Part shown: in pieces, positions 26,700 through 35,824 of the stretch | How positions within the stretch are numbered: position 1 is the first letter of the stretch | How the letters are laid out: each line of letters begins with the position of its first letter | Program-made: the position numbers and the translations under genes | Source of the DNA: Alteromonas macleodii ATCC 27126 | GTDB taxonomy: Bacteria > Pseudomonadota > Gammaproteobacteria > Enterobacterales > Alteromonadaceae | Assembly: GCF_000172635.2 (NCBI RefSeq) | Contig: NC_018632.1 | Coordinates: forward strand, 4,216,001 to 4,280,000 | Reading direction: 5' to 3' | DNA: 64,000 nt | The notes under the pieces: generated by a model | The model's database searches: none | What the model saw: the letters and a program-made list of their open reading frames with translations, nothing else | Told to the model about the DNA's origin: nothing

Positions 26700-28268
26700 A
26701 TGAATAAAGCCCTGTCTCCGTCGCTGTATTACACACTCATTGTCTCTCTTGGAGGGTTTATTTTTGGCTTCGATGCCAGTGTAATAGCAGGAGCCAATGG
26801 CTTTATCGATGCCGAATTTAACCTAAGCGATTGGCAGCAAGGCTTCGTCGTAAGCTCACCGACACTAGGCGCGCTAATAGCCATGCTATTTGCCGGCGGC
26901 GTTAGCGACGCTATTGGCAGGCGCAAAGCACTCATTCTTGTCGCTTTCCTTTACCTGCTTTCTTCTGTCGGCTCAGCCTTAGCCCCTAATTTCGAACTAT
27001 TAGTGCTTTCTCGCTTTATTGGCGGCATTGCGTTTTGTTCGCTGATCATTGCCCCGCTGTATATTTCGGAAATAAGCGCCCCAGAAAACCGAGGCAAAAT
27101 GGTGTCGGTGAACCAGCTAAACATTGTATTTGGCTTCGCCCTATCCTATTTCACCAACTATTACCTGTTGCAGCTCAGCAATAGCGGTGCAGGTTGGGTT
27201 ACTGAATGGAGTATAGATACGCATTTGTGGCGCTACATGCTGGGCTTGGAGGTTATCCCCGCAGCACTATGGTTTGGTTTACTGTTTACTATTCCGCGTA
27301 GCCCCAGGTGGCTGGTACTAAAAGGCCAACACGAGGAAGCCGAACAGGTTATAAACCGCTTATTCGACAAAGCCCAAGCCAGCGCTCTTGTTGAAGATAT
27401 AGCGTCTTCACTTAAAGAAAAGTCGTGGCCTTTTCGTGAACGCCTAGGCTTTCTAAAGGCGAAGGCCATGCGATTTCCGTTAATGGTGGGCATTATTATT
27501 GCCATTGCTCAGCAAATTACCGGCATTAACGTTATCTTTTTTTACGCGCCCACGATTTTTGAACAAAGCGGTGTAGGTACCAATGCGGCATTTATGCAGG
27601 CTGTATGGATTGGCTTGGTTAACGTAGCATTTACCGTGGTTGCTATGCTAACTATTGATAAATGGGGAAGAAAACCGCTGCTGCTGATTGGCTTAACTGG
27701 CGTAGTGATCAGCATGTCTATTTGTACCTATGGCTTTAAACAGGCGACATATCAAGTACAGCAAACGGCCATAAACGAAATACAGCAAGATGCGCCGAGT
27801 GTGGCAATAAAGCTAACTCCACTAACCAACGATATTTACTATTCAGACGTTGAGTTTAAGCGCACGCTAAAGACCACACTTACCAGCGACGAATACGATG
27901 CGTATCAGCAACCATTGCTAACTAGCAGTATTAATATGAATGCACCTTTAGTGTTGTTTGGCATTATTGCGTTTGTTGCTTCGTTCGCGATGTCTCTTGG
28001 CCCAGTGATGTGGGCAATGCTTGCTGAAATTTTTCCGAATCAAACCCGCGCTTTGGCTATTTCATTAGTTGGCATGGTGAATTCACTCACCAGTTTTCTA
28101 GTTCAAGTTGTTTTCCCTTGGGAGTTGGCCAACTTGGGAGCCGCGGCCACGTTTGCAATTTACGGCGTGTTTGCCTTAGTCAGCCTGATCTTAGTTGCTA
28201 AGTTCTTCCCAGAAACAAAGGGAAGAACGTTGGAAGAAATCACGGAAGAATTTGAGCGATCCGCTTAG
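26700..28268 (+). CDS. MFS sugar porter (XylE/GalP/GLUT family)
   Basis: Inner-membrane sugar:H+ symporter of 522 residues with 12 helices. The sugar-porter signatures are visible: GGFIFGFD in helix 1, DAIGRRKALI after helix 2, SRFIGGIAFC in helix 4, PESPRW-type IPRSPRWL, QQITGINVIFFYAP in helix 7 and PETKGRTLEEI near the C-terminus. An unusually long loop between helices 9 and 10 (about residues 345-405) is predicted to be hydrophilic. The start is one base after the regulator stop codon, so translation is tightly coupled. It gives the locus a second glucose-type uptake route beside the FHS permease. Confidence 0.92.
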   Translation: MNKALSPSLYYTLIVSLGGFIFGFDASVIAGANGFIDAEFNLSDWQQGFVVSSPTLGALIAMLFAGGVSDAIGRRKALILVAFLYLLSSVGSALAPNFELLVLSRFIGGIAFCSLIIAPLYISEISAPENRGKMVSVNQLNIVFGFALSYFTNYYLLQLSNSGAGWVTEWSIDTHLWRYMLGLEVIPAALWFGLLFTIPRSPRWLVLKGQHEEAEQVINRLFDKAQASALVEDIASSLKEKSWPFRERLGFLKAKAMRFPLMVGIIIAIAQQITGINVIFFYAPTIFEQSGVGTNAAFMQAVWIGLVNVAFTVVAMLTIDKWGRKPLLLIGLTGVVISMSICTYGFKQATYQVQQTAINEIQQDAPSVAIKLTPLTNDIYYSDVEFKRTLKTTLTSDEYDAYQQPLLTSSINMNAPLVLFGIIAFVASFAMSLGPVMWAMLAEIFPNQTRALAISLVGMVNSLTSFLVQVVFPWELANLGAAATFAIYGVFALVSLILVAKFFPETKGRTLEEITEEFERSA

Positions 28269-28287
28269 CTGAGGTCAATCCTGTATA

Positions 28288-29877
28288 TTAAGGCAACCTG
28301 ATAGCATGCTGACCTGCACAAAGGTTATTCATTCTCGCCTCTTCTAATAGTAGTGTTGATGATACATTTAACGCGCTTGGCGTAACGTGAGAAGCAACTA
28401 GGATGAGATGGTTGGCAGCGTAGCGATTTAATACCTCACACACTTTATGCTGAGTAGTCACATCCAAGCCCTCGAAGGGTTCATCAACAAGCAACACTTT
28501 TGCGTGAGATAAAATAGCGCGCGCTAAGGCTAGTCGCTTACGCTCTCCCCCAGAGAGCGTCCTACCCGCCTTGCCAACCCACATAGACAACGGCAACAGT
28601 GCCTCTAGCCCTAATTGAGCTAACAGGTTAGTCATGTCATCAAGGGGAATACCCATTCCGGCAGGGTCTAAATTTGAAGAGACACTGCCAGAAAGCACTA
28701 TTGGCTCTTGTTCCACATAGCGCCAGTTTTTAATTAAGCCATCGGCTATACGCATGCCATCCACTTCTTTAAGTCCAGTAGAAGGCACAACCCCCGCAAT
28801 TGACTGAAGCAAAGATGACTTACCACAGCCTGACGGCCCGGATATACATACGATGCCAGTGGCTGGGAATGTAGCATTGACCAAAGGTAAGCGTCTATTT
28901 TTGGCAGTATAGCCAGATAACGTAAGTGAATGGTGCAGTTCGGTGCGTTCAAGTACTTTAATGGGTGAGGTTTTGAGCTTCTTAAGGGCTTTCGCGCTTT
29001 GTTTGTGCTGTGCAAACTTGGTAATGCTGTGAAAAGCTGCACCAGCCCAATCAGGCGCAGCCATCAATATCATGGGCACAACAATAGCAATAGGCATATA
29101 CGAAAAGTCAGATATTGGACTAACTGCGCCCGACATAACTAACACTACCGCAAAAAATGCCGCGCCTTGAAACCACCAGCTCGCGCGTAAAGCTTTGTCT
29201 TTCTGCGTAGTTTGTTGTCGCCACACCCTGTCAGCACTCGGCATGCTATTGATCGCATGCCCACCCTCTTCCTTTGGCATGTTGTTCATTGCTTTATTTA
29301 AGTGCCATATAGCGCTGCAGTTAAGAAAGTCGGCTGACTCATGGCGAAACACTTTATTTTCCTTTGTCGCTTTTTTCGCAACGTTTAAACCACTAAAGCC
29401 TTGCAGCACAACGATGAAGAGCCAAATAACAAAAAGTGTAAGTAAAAACGAGGTGCCGGGAAGGTCAAACCATACTGCAACAATGCAAAGGTTAGTGAAT
29501 ATAAATGTGATGTTAGAAAGCGGAGCTATCCAAGCAATCCACCGACTGGCAAGCGTTTCGGTATGCTGGGCTAATGCTTCTGTTGTGAATGCTTTGTCGG
29601 TAATTTTACTGTTTTCAAGTTGACTGAATACAAGCAAGCGCCCCTCTGCGATACGGGTAAGCAAATCGTTATGACCCACCCACATACTGGCATATCCCGA
29701 AGCAATGCGAAGTAGTGCTAGCGCGCGAATAACCACCGCGGGAATAACGTAATTAAAACCTACAGGTGCAATAGCGCTGATAGCGATAAACCACGAAGAA
29801 ATAACAAGAATGGTTATTCCTGCCACACCGTGTAAAAGAGCAAGCAGTACCGTGAGATAAGCCGGTTTACTTTTCAT
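28288..29877 (-). CDS. cydC: Heterodimeric ABC exporter subunit CydC
   Basis: One half of the CydDC exporter, which moves cysteine/glutathione to the periplasm and is needed for cytochrome bd assembly. The 529-residue protein has a six-helix membrane domain and a C-terminal ATPase with Walker A (SGPSGCGKSS), signature LSGGERKRLALARA and Walker B (VLLVDEPFEG). The start at 29877 is preferred (AGGAG ten bases upstream, 11-base overlap with cydD); the frame reaches back to 29904. It is the last gene of the cydA-B-X-D-C block and converges with the sugar-porter gene. Confidence 0.9.
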   Translation of the reverse strand: MKSKPAYLTVLLALLHGVAGITILVISSWFIAISAIAPVGFNYVIPAVVIRALALLRIASGYASMWVGHNDLLTRIAEGRLLVFSQLENSKITDKAFTTEALAQHTETLASRWIAWIAPLSNITFIFTNLCIVAVWFDLPGTSFLLTLFVIWLFIVVLQGFSGLNVAKKATKENKVFRHESADFLNCSAIWHLNKAMNNMPKEEGGHAINSMPSADRVWRQQTTQKDKALRASWWFQGAAFFAVVLVMSGAVSPISDFSYMPIAIVVPMILMAAPDWAGAAFHSITKFAQHKQSAKALKKLKTSPIKVLERTELHHSLTLSGYTAKNRRLPLVNATFPATGIVCISGPSGCGKSSLLQSIAGVVPSTGLKEVDGMRIADGLIKNWRYVEQEPIVLSGSVSSNLDPAGMGIPLDDMTNLLAQLGLEALLPLSMWVGKAGRTLSGGERKRLALARAILSHAKVLLVDEPFEGLDVTTQHKVCEVLNRYAANHLILVASHVTPSALNVSSTLLLEEARMNNLCAGQHAIRLP

Positions 29878-31744
29878 CAAGGCCACACTCCTTTTGATTG
29901 GCATTCGCCTTAAAGCTCGTTGCCGTCACACTGCTACAGCCTTGTAGGTGCTCGTCTTGTAATGCGCCTATTTTGCTTTTAAGCCCTGCCTCTGATTTTG
30001 ACTTTGAGTTGAAAATGGCGTCTTGTTCGGGCGTGCTTCGCGATACCGTCCAAAAGCGGTTAAACCAGTTTGCAGGGAGTGCTTTGTGAGAAGCCCAAAT
30101 CAGTGTTTTGTCTCTACCCAAACGTTCAATTAACTGTGCCAATCTTGCATGCTGGGAATCTGGCAAATGGGCCGTGGGTTCATCGAGCAACCATATATTG
30201 TCTTTGCGCAACAGCGCTCTCGCAAGCGACAGCCTTTGCGCTTCTCCACCTGAAAGCAGTGGATAATCCGTCATTACCGTATCAAGCCCCAAAGGCAATA
30301 ACGACAGCCACAAGTCAAGTTCTACTGCTTCTAGCGCTTTCATAAGCGCGTCGTCTGTAAAGCTGTCGTTTAAACACAAATTTTCACGCACGGTACCTGC
30401 CGTGATCACGGGGTGCTGGGTTATCCAAATTACCGGTTCACTGAATGTATGTGTGCTAGGTCTTTGACCGCCTAAGGCTTCTAATAATAGTGTTTTACCT
30501 GAACCAGAGCGCCCGCTAATGAGTATTTTATCGCCCTTTGATACTTCTAGAGATTCAGCGTGCAAAAGCACAGACGGCTCATCAACATCCGTTGTAGCGT
30601 TGGAGCTTTGCGAGTGAGTTTGCCCGGTATTAATGTCGTAGACCTTAAGATTGTTAGCCGTTAGCAATACACCGGGTTCTGAAAAATGATAGTGGGATGT
30701 GACAGAGTTAACCGGATTCACTGCACTACTATCAAGATATTGCGTGAAGCACGAGAATAACGGCGCGAGTTCAGCTTTGGCTGCTTCTGCTTGCGCCTTC
30801 TGATGGTATACCTGCCCCAACTTTTTCATTTCACTTAGCAGCAAAGGTACGGTCAGCAATATCCATAAGCCTTGCTGGAGCGTTATTTCTGGCCCAATAC
30901 TCAATTCACCTAACAGTGAAAAACCAATAAATACTGCCGTAAGTGCAACCGCGAGTGTTGCGAAGAAGTCGAGCACGCTGTTGGACAAAAAGGCTACGCT
31001 CACTACTTTCATAGTACGCGCATTCAAGTTTTTACTGGCATCTTTAAGCAGGGCTGTTTGTTTTTGATGCGCCTGAAAATTTGCCAGCATCGGCAGCGCG
31101 GCTAACCTATCAGTAAATAAACTTCCCAAACGTTCAAGGGCGATAAAGTGCTTTCGATGTAGGGCTGCGGCTCCCTTGCCCACAATGATCATAAAAAGCG
31201 GCACTACCGGCAATGTTAGTAATAGGCCAATCCCTATAACGGGGTTCACATAAAAGATAACGGCTAAAGCAAACAAGGGGACAACAACTGCAATCATTTG
31301 CTGCACTCGATATTCAAGTGCCCAGTCAGCAAAAGCCTGTAAGTGCTGTAGCCACAACGTTTGCCAATAGTAAACTGAGTGCTGTCGAATAAGCGCATGT
31401 TGACGCTCAATGAATACGTGTTGTAGGTGCTGTTCGAGCTTGTTTAACACCTGCATTTTTGCACTACTAGATAAGGCATTGAATGCGCCTTGTAGCAGCC
31501 AGCTAAGCCCCAGAGAAACGGCAAGTCCTGTGACATCACTCGCTGTTGCAGGAGACTGGTTTACTACCCAGTCATGAGCAATATGAGAAAAATAATAGAA
31601 CCCAATAATCAAAGAAAAAAGCGACAAACACTTAACCACTACTTGCGCCATAAGCGAAGTGCGCAAGCCAAGCGACTGCGCCTTATCTATCTTATTGGAC
31701 CACGCGTTCAGCGTTTGCCGGTTGGGAACTTTTTCTTTGATCAC
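29867..31744 (-). CDS. cydD: Heterodimeric ABC exporter subunit CydD
   Basis: Partner of CydC, 625 residues. Membrane domain about 30-340; ATPase with Walker A (SGRSGSGKTLL), signature LSGGEAQRLSLARALL and Walker B (IWLLDEPTAHLP). The C-terminal tail after residue 560 is long and low in complexity. It follows cydX after 179 bases that hold a palindromic element (31828-31912), so it may be expressed partly apart from cydABX. Overlaps cydC by 11 bases. Confidence 0.9.
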   Translation of the reverse strand: MIKEKVPNRQTLNAWSNKIDKAQSLGLRTSLMAQVVVKCLSLFSLIIGFYYFSHIAHDWVVNQSPATASDVTGLAVSLGLSWLLQGAFNALSSSAKMQVLNKLEQHLQHVFIERQHALIRQHSVYYWQTLWLQHLQAFADWALEYRVQQMIAVVVPLFALAVIFYVNPVIGIGLLLTLPVVPLFMIIVGKGAAALHRKHFIALERLGSLFTDRLAALPMLANFQAHQKQTALLKDASKNLNARTMKVVSVAFLSNSVLDFFATLAVALTAVFIGFSLLGELSIGPEITLQQGLWILLTVPLLLSEMKKLGQVYHQKAQAEAAKAELAPLFSCFTQYLDSSAVNPVNSVTSHYHFSEPGVLLTANNLKVYDINTGQTHSQSSNATTDVDEPSVLLHAESLEVSKGDKILISGRSGSGKTLLLEALGGQRPSTHTFSEPVIWITQHPVITAGTVRENLCLNDSFTDDALMKALEAVELDLWLSLLPLGLDTVMTDYPLLSGGEAQRLSLARALLRKDNIWLLDEPTAHLPDSQHARLAQLIERLGRDKTLIWASHKALPANWFNRFWTVSRSTPEQDAIFNSKSKSEAGLKSKIGALQDEHLQGCSSVTATSFKANANQKECGLDEK

Positions 31745-31827
31745 TGTGGTTTTGACTCATCTTTTTCGTTACTTAGTAACGAGAGCAAATCTCGCATTTC
31801 TTTTTCATTCTTTTCCAAGTGGTGGTG

Positions 31828-31912
31828 GGCTGGCTGCAAGAACCCTCAGCGGCAGGGACGCTGCTGAAGAGCCCCCCAAGGACGGGCTTACGGCGTGTTC
31901 TTGCGGCCAGCC
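31828..31912. repeat. Complex palindromic (REP/MITE-like) intergenic element
   Basis: Outer arms GGCTGGCTGCAAGAAC (31828-31843) and GTTCTTGCGGCCAGCC (31897-31912) pair with one mismatch. Inside lie smaller stems: CAGCG/CGCTG (near 31847 and 31859) and AGCCC/GGGCT (near 31870 and 31884). The whole is GC-rich against its surroundings. It sits between cydX and cydD, just 11 bases beyond the cydX stop. Layout and composition resemble dispersed palindromic elements in Alteromonadales genomes, but copy number cannot be judged from one window. Confidence 0.6.
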
Positions 31913-31923
31913 TACCTCCGCTT

Positions 31924-32037
31924 CTACTCTTGGTCTTCGGGTCTATCCATATTTTCCGTCGACTCCAACCACATGGCGTTAATAATGCCAAAAGAGCACG
32001 CCAGTAAAACTCCTAAAATCCAAGCGAAATACCACAT
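31924..32037 (-). CDS. cydX: Cytochrome bd oxidase small subunit CydX
   Basis: Single-helix subunit of 37 residues needed for a stable cytochrome bd complex. The sequence opens MWYFAWILGVLLACSFGII, almost the canonical CydX helix (MWYFAWILGTLLACSFGVI in E. coli), followed by a short acidic tail. AAGGAG lies seven bases before the ATG, and the gene starts ten bases after the cydB stop. It is shorter than usual gene-calling limits and easily missed. Confidence 0.93.
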   Translation of the reverse strand: MWYFAWILGVLLACSFGIINAMWLESTENMDRPEDQE

Positions 32038-32047
32038 AACGTTCTCC

Positions 32048-33184
32048 TTAATAAATGGTGTGAGACTGGTCAAGGTCTTCATTTTTAATACGCCCGCGCA
32101 TTACGTAAAAGCTATAAGCCGTGTAGCTAAGTACAATAGGCACAAAGATACAGGCAACGATAAACATTACGTTTAGCGTCATATGGCTAGACGTAGCGTC
32201 CCATACGGTTAAGCTCGCCTCTGGCATAGTGATGCTTGGCATTAAGAATGGGAACATAGAAAAGCCAGCCGTTAAAATAACGCCTGCTATAAATAGCGCA
32301 CTCGATACAAACGCCATGCCTGCATTACCTTTCTTAGAGAAAAGCGCACAGGCCAGACCCGCAATAATACCCAGCACAGGTGCTGCCATCATAAGGGGGT
32401 ATTTGCTGTAGTTGCTCATCCAAGCTCCAGCTTCAATGGCAACCTCTTTCTTAAGTGGATTTGACGTTGCAATAGTGTCGACTGCCGAGGTAATCACGAA
32501 GCCATCTAATCCAAATGCTACCCAAAGACCTGCAAGTACAAATAGCGTGACACCAGCCAGGCTTAACACAACCGATACTGCACGTGCGCGAACTTCAATA
32601 AAGCCATCGGTTTTCATTTGTAGCCAGGTTGCACCGTGATTCAGCAACATAGCCACAGATAGCAGTCCTGCCACCAGCGCAAACGGTGTTAAAAGGCCAA
32701 AGAACGAGCCTGTGTAAGTTGATTTAAGCGTGCTGTCCATTTCAAACGGTACGCCCAACAGCAGGTTACCAAACGCCACACCAAAGATAAGGGCTGGGAT
32801 AATACCGCCAGCAAATAACGCCCAATCCCACGCTTTACGCCACTGCGGGTTAGGTAATTTACTGCGGTAATCAAAGCCTATCGGGCGCATCCAAAGGGCA
32901 ATTAAGGTAAGGGCCAGCGCGAGGTAAAACCCAGAAAACGCAGTGGCGTAAATCATCGGCCACGCGGCGAAAATAGCGCCACCTGCGGTGATAAACCAAA
33001 CTTGGTTGCCATCCCAATGCGGTCCTACCGTGTTTATCATTACGCGACGTTCTTTGTCATTTTTACCAATAAGCGTGAGCAGAGCTCCAACGCCCAAATC
33101 GAAGCCATCAGTAACCGCGAAGCCAATTAGCAGAACGCCAACCAAGCACCACCAAATGACTCTTAGTAATTCATAATCAATCAT
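32048..33184 (-). CDS. cydB: Cytochrome bd ubiquinol oxidase subunit II CydB
   Basis: Membrane subunit of the high-affinity, cyanide-tolerant terminal oxidase, 378 residues with about eight to nine helices. The opening MIDYELLRVIWWCLVGVLLIG and the early GFDLGVG and WDGNQVWF motifs are typical of CydB. Its ATG overlaps the cydA stop codon (ATGA at 33181-33184), showing translational coupling. Confidence 0.95.
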   Translation of the reverse strand: MIDYELLRVIWWCLVGVLLIGFAVTDGFDLGVGALLTLIGKNDKERRVMINTVGPHWDGNQVWFITAGGAIFAAWPMIYATAFSGFYLALALTLIALWMRPIGFDYRSKLPNPQWRKAWDWALFAGGIIPALIFGVAFGNLLLGVPFEMDSTLKSTYTGSFFGLLTPFALVAGLLSVAMLLNHGATWLQMKTDGFIEVRARAVSVVLSLAGVTLFVLAGLWVAFGLDGFVITSAVDTIATSNPLKKEVAIEAGAWMSNYSKYPLMMAAPVLGIIAGLACALFSKKGNAGMAFVSSALFIAGVILTAGFSMFPFLMPSITMPEASLTVWDATSSHMTLNVMFIVACIFVPIVLSYTAYSFYVMRGRIKNEDLDQSHTIY

Positions 33185-34761
33185 GCTTTTGCTCCTTGCT
33201 CATCAAGGTCAATAAGATCAAATTCAGTGTCAGGCTGCTTATCTGCAGGGGGAATCGGCCCTTTTTTGGCAAACTTCTTCATTAAGTAAAAACCAATAAT
33301 GAACATGCCGGTGTAGAAAGCACTGTAGGCTACAAGGGTTATTACCACGTCGCTTACGGCGAGATTAGATACCGACGTATGCACCGGAAGCACCTCTGCA
33401 ATTGACCATGGCTGGCGACCATATTCAGCGACAAACCAGCCAGCCTCACAGGCAATCCAAGGAAGCGGCAAACCGTAGAGCGCGCTTTTTAATAACCAGC
33501 GTGGCTTAGTAATCTTGTGTTTAGTGCTGTAGTAAAAGGCGCACACAAATAGCGCAAGCATAATAAAGCCAGCCACAACCATAAGGCGGAAACTCCAAAA
33601 CAATGGGGCAACCGGCGGAATGCTGTAATCTACTGCCTGTTGAAGCGCGGCATCAGAAGGATTTGAAACGTTTTCAGTGAAAGGCTCTAGCAACATAGCG
33701 TAGCCCAAACTGTCTTTATTTTGGTCGAAGGCAGTACGTTGCTCAGCTGTCGCGGTGCCGTTTCTTACATCTTCAAGTACTTCATAGGCTTTAATTCCGC
33801 TTAGAATACGCTCGCGATTCTCTTCTTTAAGATCCTTAATACCTTTTACTTCTTCGGTTAACGAACGGGTAGCAATAATGCCCATTGCCCAAGGAATTTG
33901 AAGGGCGTACTCGGTTTCCTGCTTTTCGTCGTTTGGAATACCAAACACAGTAAACGGCGCAGGTGCAGGATGGGTTTCGTACTCAGCTTCAACTGCTGCC
34001 AGCTTCACTTTTTGTACATCACCAAGCTCATAACCACTTTCATCACCTAACACGATCACAGAAAGCGTTGAGGCTAGGCCGAAGCTAGCAGCTATGGCGA
34101 ACGAACGGCGCGCAAAGGCGATATGCTTATGATTAAGCAGGTAGTAACTTGAAATTGCCAACACAAACATTGCGCCGGTCACGTAACCTGCTGATACAGT
34201 GTGAACAAATTTGACCTGTGCTACGGGGTTAAAAATAACCTCAGCAAAGCTGGTCATTTCCATACGCATGGCTTCAAAATTAAATTCAGCGCCTACCGGG
34301 TATTGCATCCAGCCGTTAGCAATCAAGATCCACAGTGCAGAGAAGTTTGAACCAATGGCCACCAGCCAAGTCGCCATCAAATGCTTCACCTTTGACATTT
34401 TGTCCCAGCCAAAGAAGAACAAACCCACGAAGGTAGATTCCAGGAAAAAGGCCATTAGGCCTTCGATGGCAAGTGGCGCACCGAAGATATCGCCTACATA
34501 GTGAGAATAGTAAGACCAATTCATTCCGAACTGGAATTCCATGGTTAAGCCTGTGGCTACACCAATGGCAAAGTTAATTCCAAACAGCTTTCCCCAGAAT
34601 TGGGTCATCTGCTTATAAATTTCTTTACCCGTCATTACGTATACCGATTCCATAATGGCAAGTAAGAAACTAAGCCCCAAAGTTAAGGGTACAAATATAA
34701 AGTGGAACATTGCAGTTAATGCAAATTGCCACCGCGATAGTTCTATTAACGTATCGCTCAT
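33181..34761 (-). CDS. cydA: Cytochrome bd ubiquinol oxidase subunit I CydA
   Basis: Haem-bearing catalytic subunit that oxidises quinol and reduces O2, 526 residues, close to the 522 of E. coli CydA and so of the long Q-loop class. The haem b595 ligand is H20 in MFHFIFVPLTLG; the second His ligand lies in KFVHTVSAGY; the GRQPW quinol-site motif is present near residue 430. AGGGAG is seven bases before the ATG. First gene of cydA-B-X-D-C; a sigma-54-like promoter (34858-34873) and a large palindrome (35005-35036) lie upstream. Confidence 0.95.
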   Translation of the reverse strand: MSDTLIELSRWQFALTAMFHFIFVPLTLGLSFLLAIMESVYVMTGKEIYKQMTQFWGKLFGINFAIGVATGLTMEFQFGMNWSYYSHYVGDIFGAPLAIEGLMAFFLESTFVGLFFFGWDKMSKVKHLMATWLVAIGSNFSALWILIANGWMQYPVGAEFNFEAMRMEMTSFAEVIFNPVAQVKFVHTVSAGYVTGAMFVLAISSYYLLNHKHIAFARRSFAIAASFGLASTLSVIVLGDESGYELGDVQKVKLAAVEAEYETHPAPAPFTVFGIPNDEKQETEYALQIPWAMGIIATRSLTEEVKGIKDLKEENRERILSGIKAYEVLEDVRNGTATAEQRTAFDQNKDSLGYAMLLEPFTENVSNPSDAALQQAVDYSIPPVAPLFWSFRLMVVAGFIMLALFVCAFYYSTKHKITKPRWLLKSALYGLPLPWIACEAGWFVAEYGRQPWSIAEVLPVHTSVSNLAVSDVVITLVAYSAFYTGMFIIGFYLMKKFAKKGPIPPADKQPDTEFDLIDLDEQGAKA

Positions 34762-34857
34762 GGGTTATCTCCCTTGTATTTCGTGTGCGCGTTAAACGCT
34801 TAGCAGAAAAGTGGTTTAAAATTCAGTGATGAACACGTGAATATGCCGCATGGCAAG

Positions 34858-34873
34858 AGCACGGTTTATGCCA
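34858..34873 (-). promoter_or_regulatory. Candidate sigma-54 promoter of cydA
   Basis: On the minus strand TGGCATAAACCGTGCT fits TGGCAYRNNNNTTGCW with one mismatch and has the required ten bases between the GG (-24) and GC (-12). It would start a transcript about 85 bases upstream of cydA. The 326-base gap 34762-35087 contains this, the palindrome at 35005 and no gene. Confidence 0.4.
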
Positions 34874-35004
34874 TACATCAGTAATTTGGCTGCTTAAGCG
34901 CAATTACCGATAAACGGCGGTATTTTCGTACTGTGCAGATAAATTATTCCACGACCGAGCGTGTGGCTTATTGATCCAACGCAACAATTCATGGCGATGC
35001 ATTC

Positions 35005-35036
35005 GCCATATTTGTCATTTAGGTGACAAATATGGC
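35005..35036. promoter_or_regulatory. Large palindrome, possible enhancer site of the sigma-54 activator
   Basis: GCCATATTTGTCA (35005-35017) and TGACAAATATGGC (35024-35036) form a perfect 13-bp inverted repeat around six bases. It lies about 170 bp upstream of the proposed cydA start point, the usual distance for a sigma-54 activator. No T-tract follows, so a terminator for the neighbouring cytochrome gene is unlikely. CRP (TGTGA-N6-TCACA) does not fit. Confidence 0.45.
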
Positions 35037-35087
35037 ACAAGAGAAAGGTCACGTAGGTGAACATTGAGAGGTAGAGAATAGGGCGCG

Positions 35088-35693
35088 TTAGGGTGTATAT
35101 GTGATTGTGAATGCACCCCGTAAATCACCCAATTCAAACCCTGTAGCTTGATCATTGGGATAGTGCTTTAGAATGGATTGTTTTACTGAAGGTGCCACAT
35201 TGGCTCCGTGGCATGCCATGCACACCTGACCTTGTTCAATCGCCATCATGTACCTAAACTCACCGCTTTCGCTATCGTATTGATAAGTTTCAATAGGTCT
35301 TTTAGGGGCCAAATTGTCTTGCTTAGATTTGGTCAGTAATTGTGAAAACCACGCTAACTGCTCACGCTCCCATTGATCTGCCGCATTGTTTGGGTTCCTT
35401 ACTTTCAGCGCGGTACGCCCAACCTCCCAGCCGTTTTGACTAAGCGCCAGAGCAATAGGAGCCGCTGCAATCTGGCATTCGTTAACGCCAGCCTCTAGCC
35501 CTCCTGATTGAATTGCTTGCTGTAGTCGTGACTTTAGCGCGCCTCCCAGTGCTTTCGCGTGTAATCGCGCTTCTTTGACTTTTTCCTGTACACTGTTTTC
35601 GCTTTTTTTCTCATTGGCAGTCACTGTATCTGCCAATGAATGAGCACTACTTGCCAATAAGCTTATCGCCACCAGCATTACGCTATTTTTCAT
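35088..35693 (-). CDS. Periplasmic c-type haem protein, DUF3365 (Tll0287-like)
   Basis: Exported protein of 201 residues with a signal peptide (cleavage near SLADT, about residue 22) and one haem-binding motif CMACH (about residue 163). The layout, with an N-terminal helical part and a C-terminal haem segment ending in DLRGAFTITY, matches the DUF3365 family, thought to be redox or gas sensors in the periplasm. It is divergent from the sigma-54 activator gene and lies upstream of cydA on the same strand, so a role in sensing respiratory state or redox ligands for the activator or oxidase is plausible but inferred. Confidence 0.82.
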   Translation of the reverse strand: MKNSVMLVAISLLASSAHSLADTVTANEKKSENSVQEKVKEARLHAKALGGALKSRLQQAIQSGGLEAGVNECQIAAAPIALALSQNGWEVGRTALKVRNPNNAADQWEREQLAWFSQLLTKSKQDNLAPKRPIETYQYDSESGEFRYMMAIEQGQVCMACHGANVAPSVKQSILKHYPNDQATGFELGDLRGAFTITYTP

Positions 35694-35757
35694 TATAAAA
35701 CTCTCTTTGGAATTGAATGAGTTGCTACCGAAGTATTGCCGTTTGTCTCAAACAGTG

Positions 35758-35773
35758 AACAAGCTCTATGCCA
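35758..35773 (-). promoter_or_regulatory. Possible sigma-54 promoter of the haem-protein gene
   Basis: On the minus strand TGGCATAGAGCTTGTT has a good -24 element but TTGTT instead of TTGCW at -12. It lies 65 bp upstream of the start. Weak by itself; more credible with the similar site before cydA. Confidence 0.25.
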
Positions 35774-35824
35774 ATATGATAAATTGCCACAATTAAATTA
35801 GAACAACCTAATATTCAGCTACCC

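Noticed and set aside
31773..31991. 72-codon minus-strand frame overlapping cydX
   Set aside because: It lies mostly in the palindromic element and in a different frame from the clearly recognisable CydX.
35005..35036. CRP site
   Set aside because: The half-sites are TGTCA/TGACA, not TGTGA/TCACA, and the symmetric arms extend far beyond a CRP site.
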